This document shows, in pieces, positions 5,568-6,072 of a DNA stretch of 6,072 nt. Source of the DNA: CAZQGO01 sp964593065. GTDB taxonomy: Bacteria; Oederibacteriota; JAAXVQ01. The stretch spans positions 1 to 6,072 of the forward strand of contig CAZQGO010000041.1 in NCBI GenBank assembly GCA_964593065.1, in the 5' to 3' direction. The notes below the pieces were generated by a model. The model made no database searches. It was given only the letters and a program-made list of their open reading frames with translations, and had not been told where the DNA came from. The translations under genes were made by a program, and so were the position numbers. Numbering within the stretch: the first letter of the stretch is position 1; each line of letters opens with the position of its first letter.

Positions 5568-6072
5568 ATGAACCGGAAAAACCGCTTTGCGGACAGTGCG
5601 GGCCCTCAGCCGGGGGATGGCGCAGCTTCGGCTCGGGCGGATGGGAAGCGAACACCCGCGCCCGAATTCACCTGGGACGAGAGCCTGGCGGTGGGCGTGA
5701 AGGAGATCGACGATCAGCACCGGGAAATCATCCGTTTGGTCAGCGAATTGGCGGCGGCCATGCGCGCGGGACAGGGCCAGGACGAAATCCGCAATCTCAT
5801 GGTGTTTTTAAATGATTACATCGTGGAGCACTTCGGCTACGAGGAAATCTACATGAAAAAATACCGCTATCCCGCCTACCGGGACCACAAGCGGGAACAT
5901 TTGAATTTCATCCAGGAATTCGCGGCCTTAAAGTACGCCTACCAACCCGGCGACGCCAGCCGGGCTTTTGCCGGCCAGTTGCAGGAGCGCTTGGTCCGTT
6001 GGCTGCAGGAGCACGTGGGCAGCGTGGACCGGAAAATGGCGGAATTTCTCAAAGACCGCATTCACAGGAGCC
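5568..6072 (+). CDS. Bacteriohemerythrin (non-haem di-iron oxygen-binding protein), 3' partial
   Basis: From ATG 5568, 168 codons are open to the window edge, with no stop seen. The ribosome binding site CGGAG lies 5 bases upstream. Residues 1-33 are a Pro/Ala/Gly-rich, probably disordered extension. Residues 34-164 are a four-helix hemerythrin domain opening with FTWDESLAVGVKEIDDQH. All seven di-iron ligands are present with family spacing: H51, H88 and E92 (HFxxxE), H107 and H111 (HxxxH), H149 and D154 (HxxxxD). YPAYRDHKREH is a typical family signature. The known role is reversible O2 binding at a di-iron centre, for oxygen storage, delivery to oxygen-using enzymes, or sensing. There is no signal peptide, so it should be cytoplasmic. 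The domain is essentially complete at residue 164, so the protein may end soon after the edge, or be fused to something beyond it. It appears to be transcribed separately from the helicase because of the intervening terminator. Confidence 0.93.
   Translation, partial: MNRKNRFADSAGPQPGDGAASARADGKRTPAPEFTWDESLAVGVKEIDDQHREIIRLVSELAAAMRAGQGQDEIRNLMVFLNDYIVEHFGYEEIYMKKYRYPAYRDHKREHLNFIQEFAALKYAYQPGDASRAFAGQLQERLVRWLQEHVGSVDRKMAEFLKDRIHRS

Noticed and set aside
5361..5720. Minus-strand 119-codon frame over the hemerythrin promoter region
   Set aside because: No recognisable domain; it overlaps the promoter candidate and the start of a well-supported plus-strand gene.
5522..5815. Plus-strand 97-codon frame starting at ATG 5522
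   Set aside because: It is out of frame with the hemerythrin codons that carry all seven iron ligands, and it has no domain of its own.

Overview
The window is chromosome-like DNA of moderately high GC from a Gram-negative-type bacterium. At the left edge lies a secreted-type protein: a LamG lectin-like fold, a long Thr/Pro linker and a C-terminal FlgD-Ig/Por-like beta domain. That layout is common in uncultivated candidate phyla and in Bacteroidota/FCB-like lineages. The other genes are a RhlE-like DEAD-box helicase, a bacteriohemerythrin and a small family of DUF4386 membrane proteins. None of them fixes the taxonomy, and I see no tRNA, rRNA, CRISPR, IS element or phage gene.

Layout, left to right. 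(1) 3-1307 (+): the 3' part of a LamG-linker-FlgD/Por-like protein whose start lies outside the window. (2) 1531-2226 (+): a DUF4386 membrane protein, followed by an intergenic region with several GC-rich hairpins that separates it from a convergent gene. (3) 3453-2421 (-): two genes in tandem. The upstream one (3453-3217) is a 78-codon DUF4386 relic, in which the first membrane helix is joined in frame to the last few residues of the family and the middle ~150 residues are gone. The downstream one (3164-2421) is an intact DUF4386 protein. (4) 3454-3973: a gene-free region between the divergent transcription units, holding a candidate extended -10 promoter and a long, structured leader. (5) 3974-5203 (+): an RhlE-like ATP-dependent RNA helicase with all core motifs, followed ~100 bases later by a very strong, symmetrical intrinsic terminator. 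(6) 5568-6072 (+): a bacteriohemerythrin with all seven di-iron ligands, running off the right edge. It has its own candidate sigma-70 promoter and a hairpin just before the ribosome binding site.

The genes do not form an obvious pathway. The points most worth a second look are the three-copy DUF4386 cluster with one cleanly collapsed copy, and the ~236-nt structured leader of the helicase. That leader carries short blocks resembling the conserved core of GEMM-I (cyclic-di-GMP) riboswitches but lacks a convincing P1b hairpin. I did not find a convincing new multi-gene system here.
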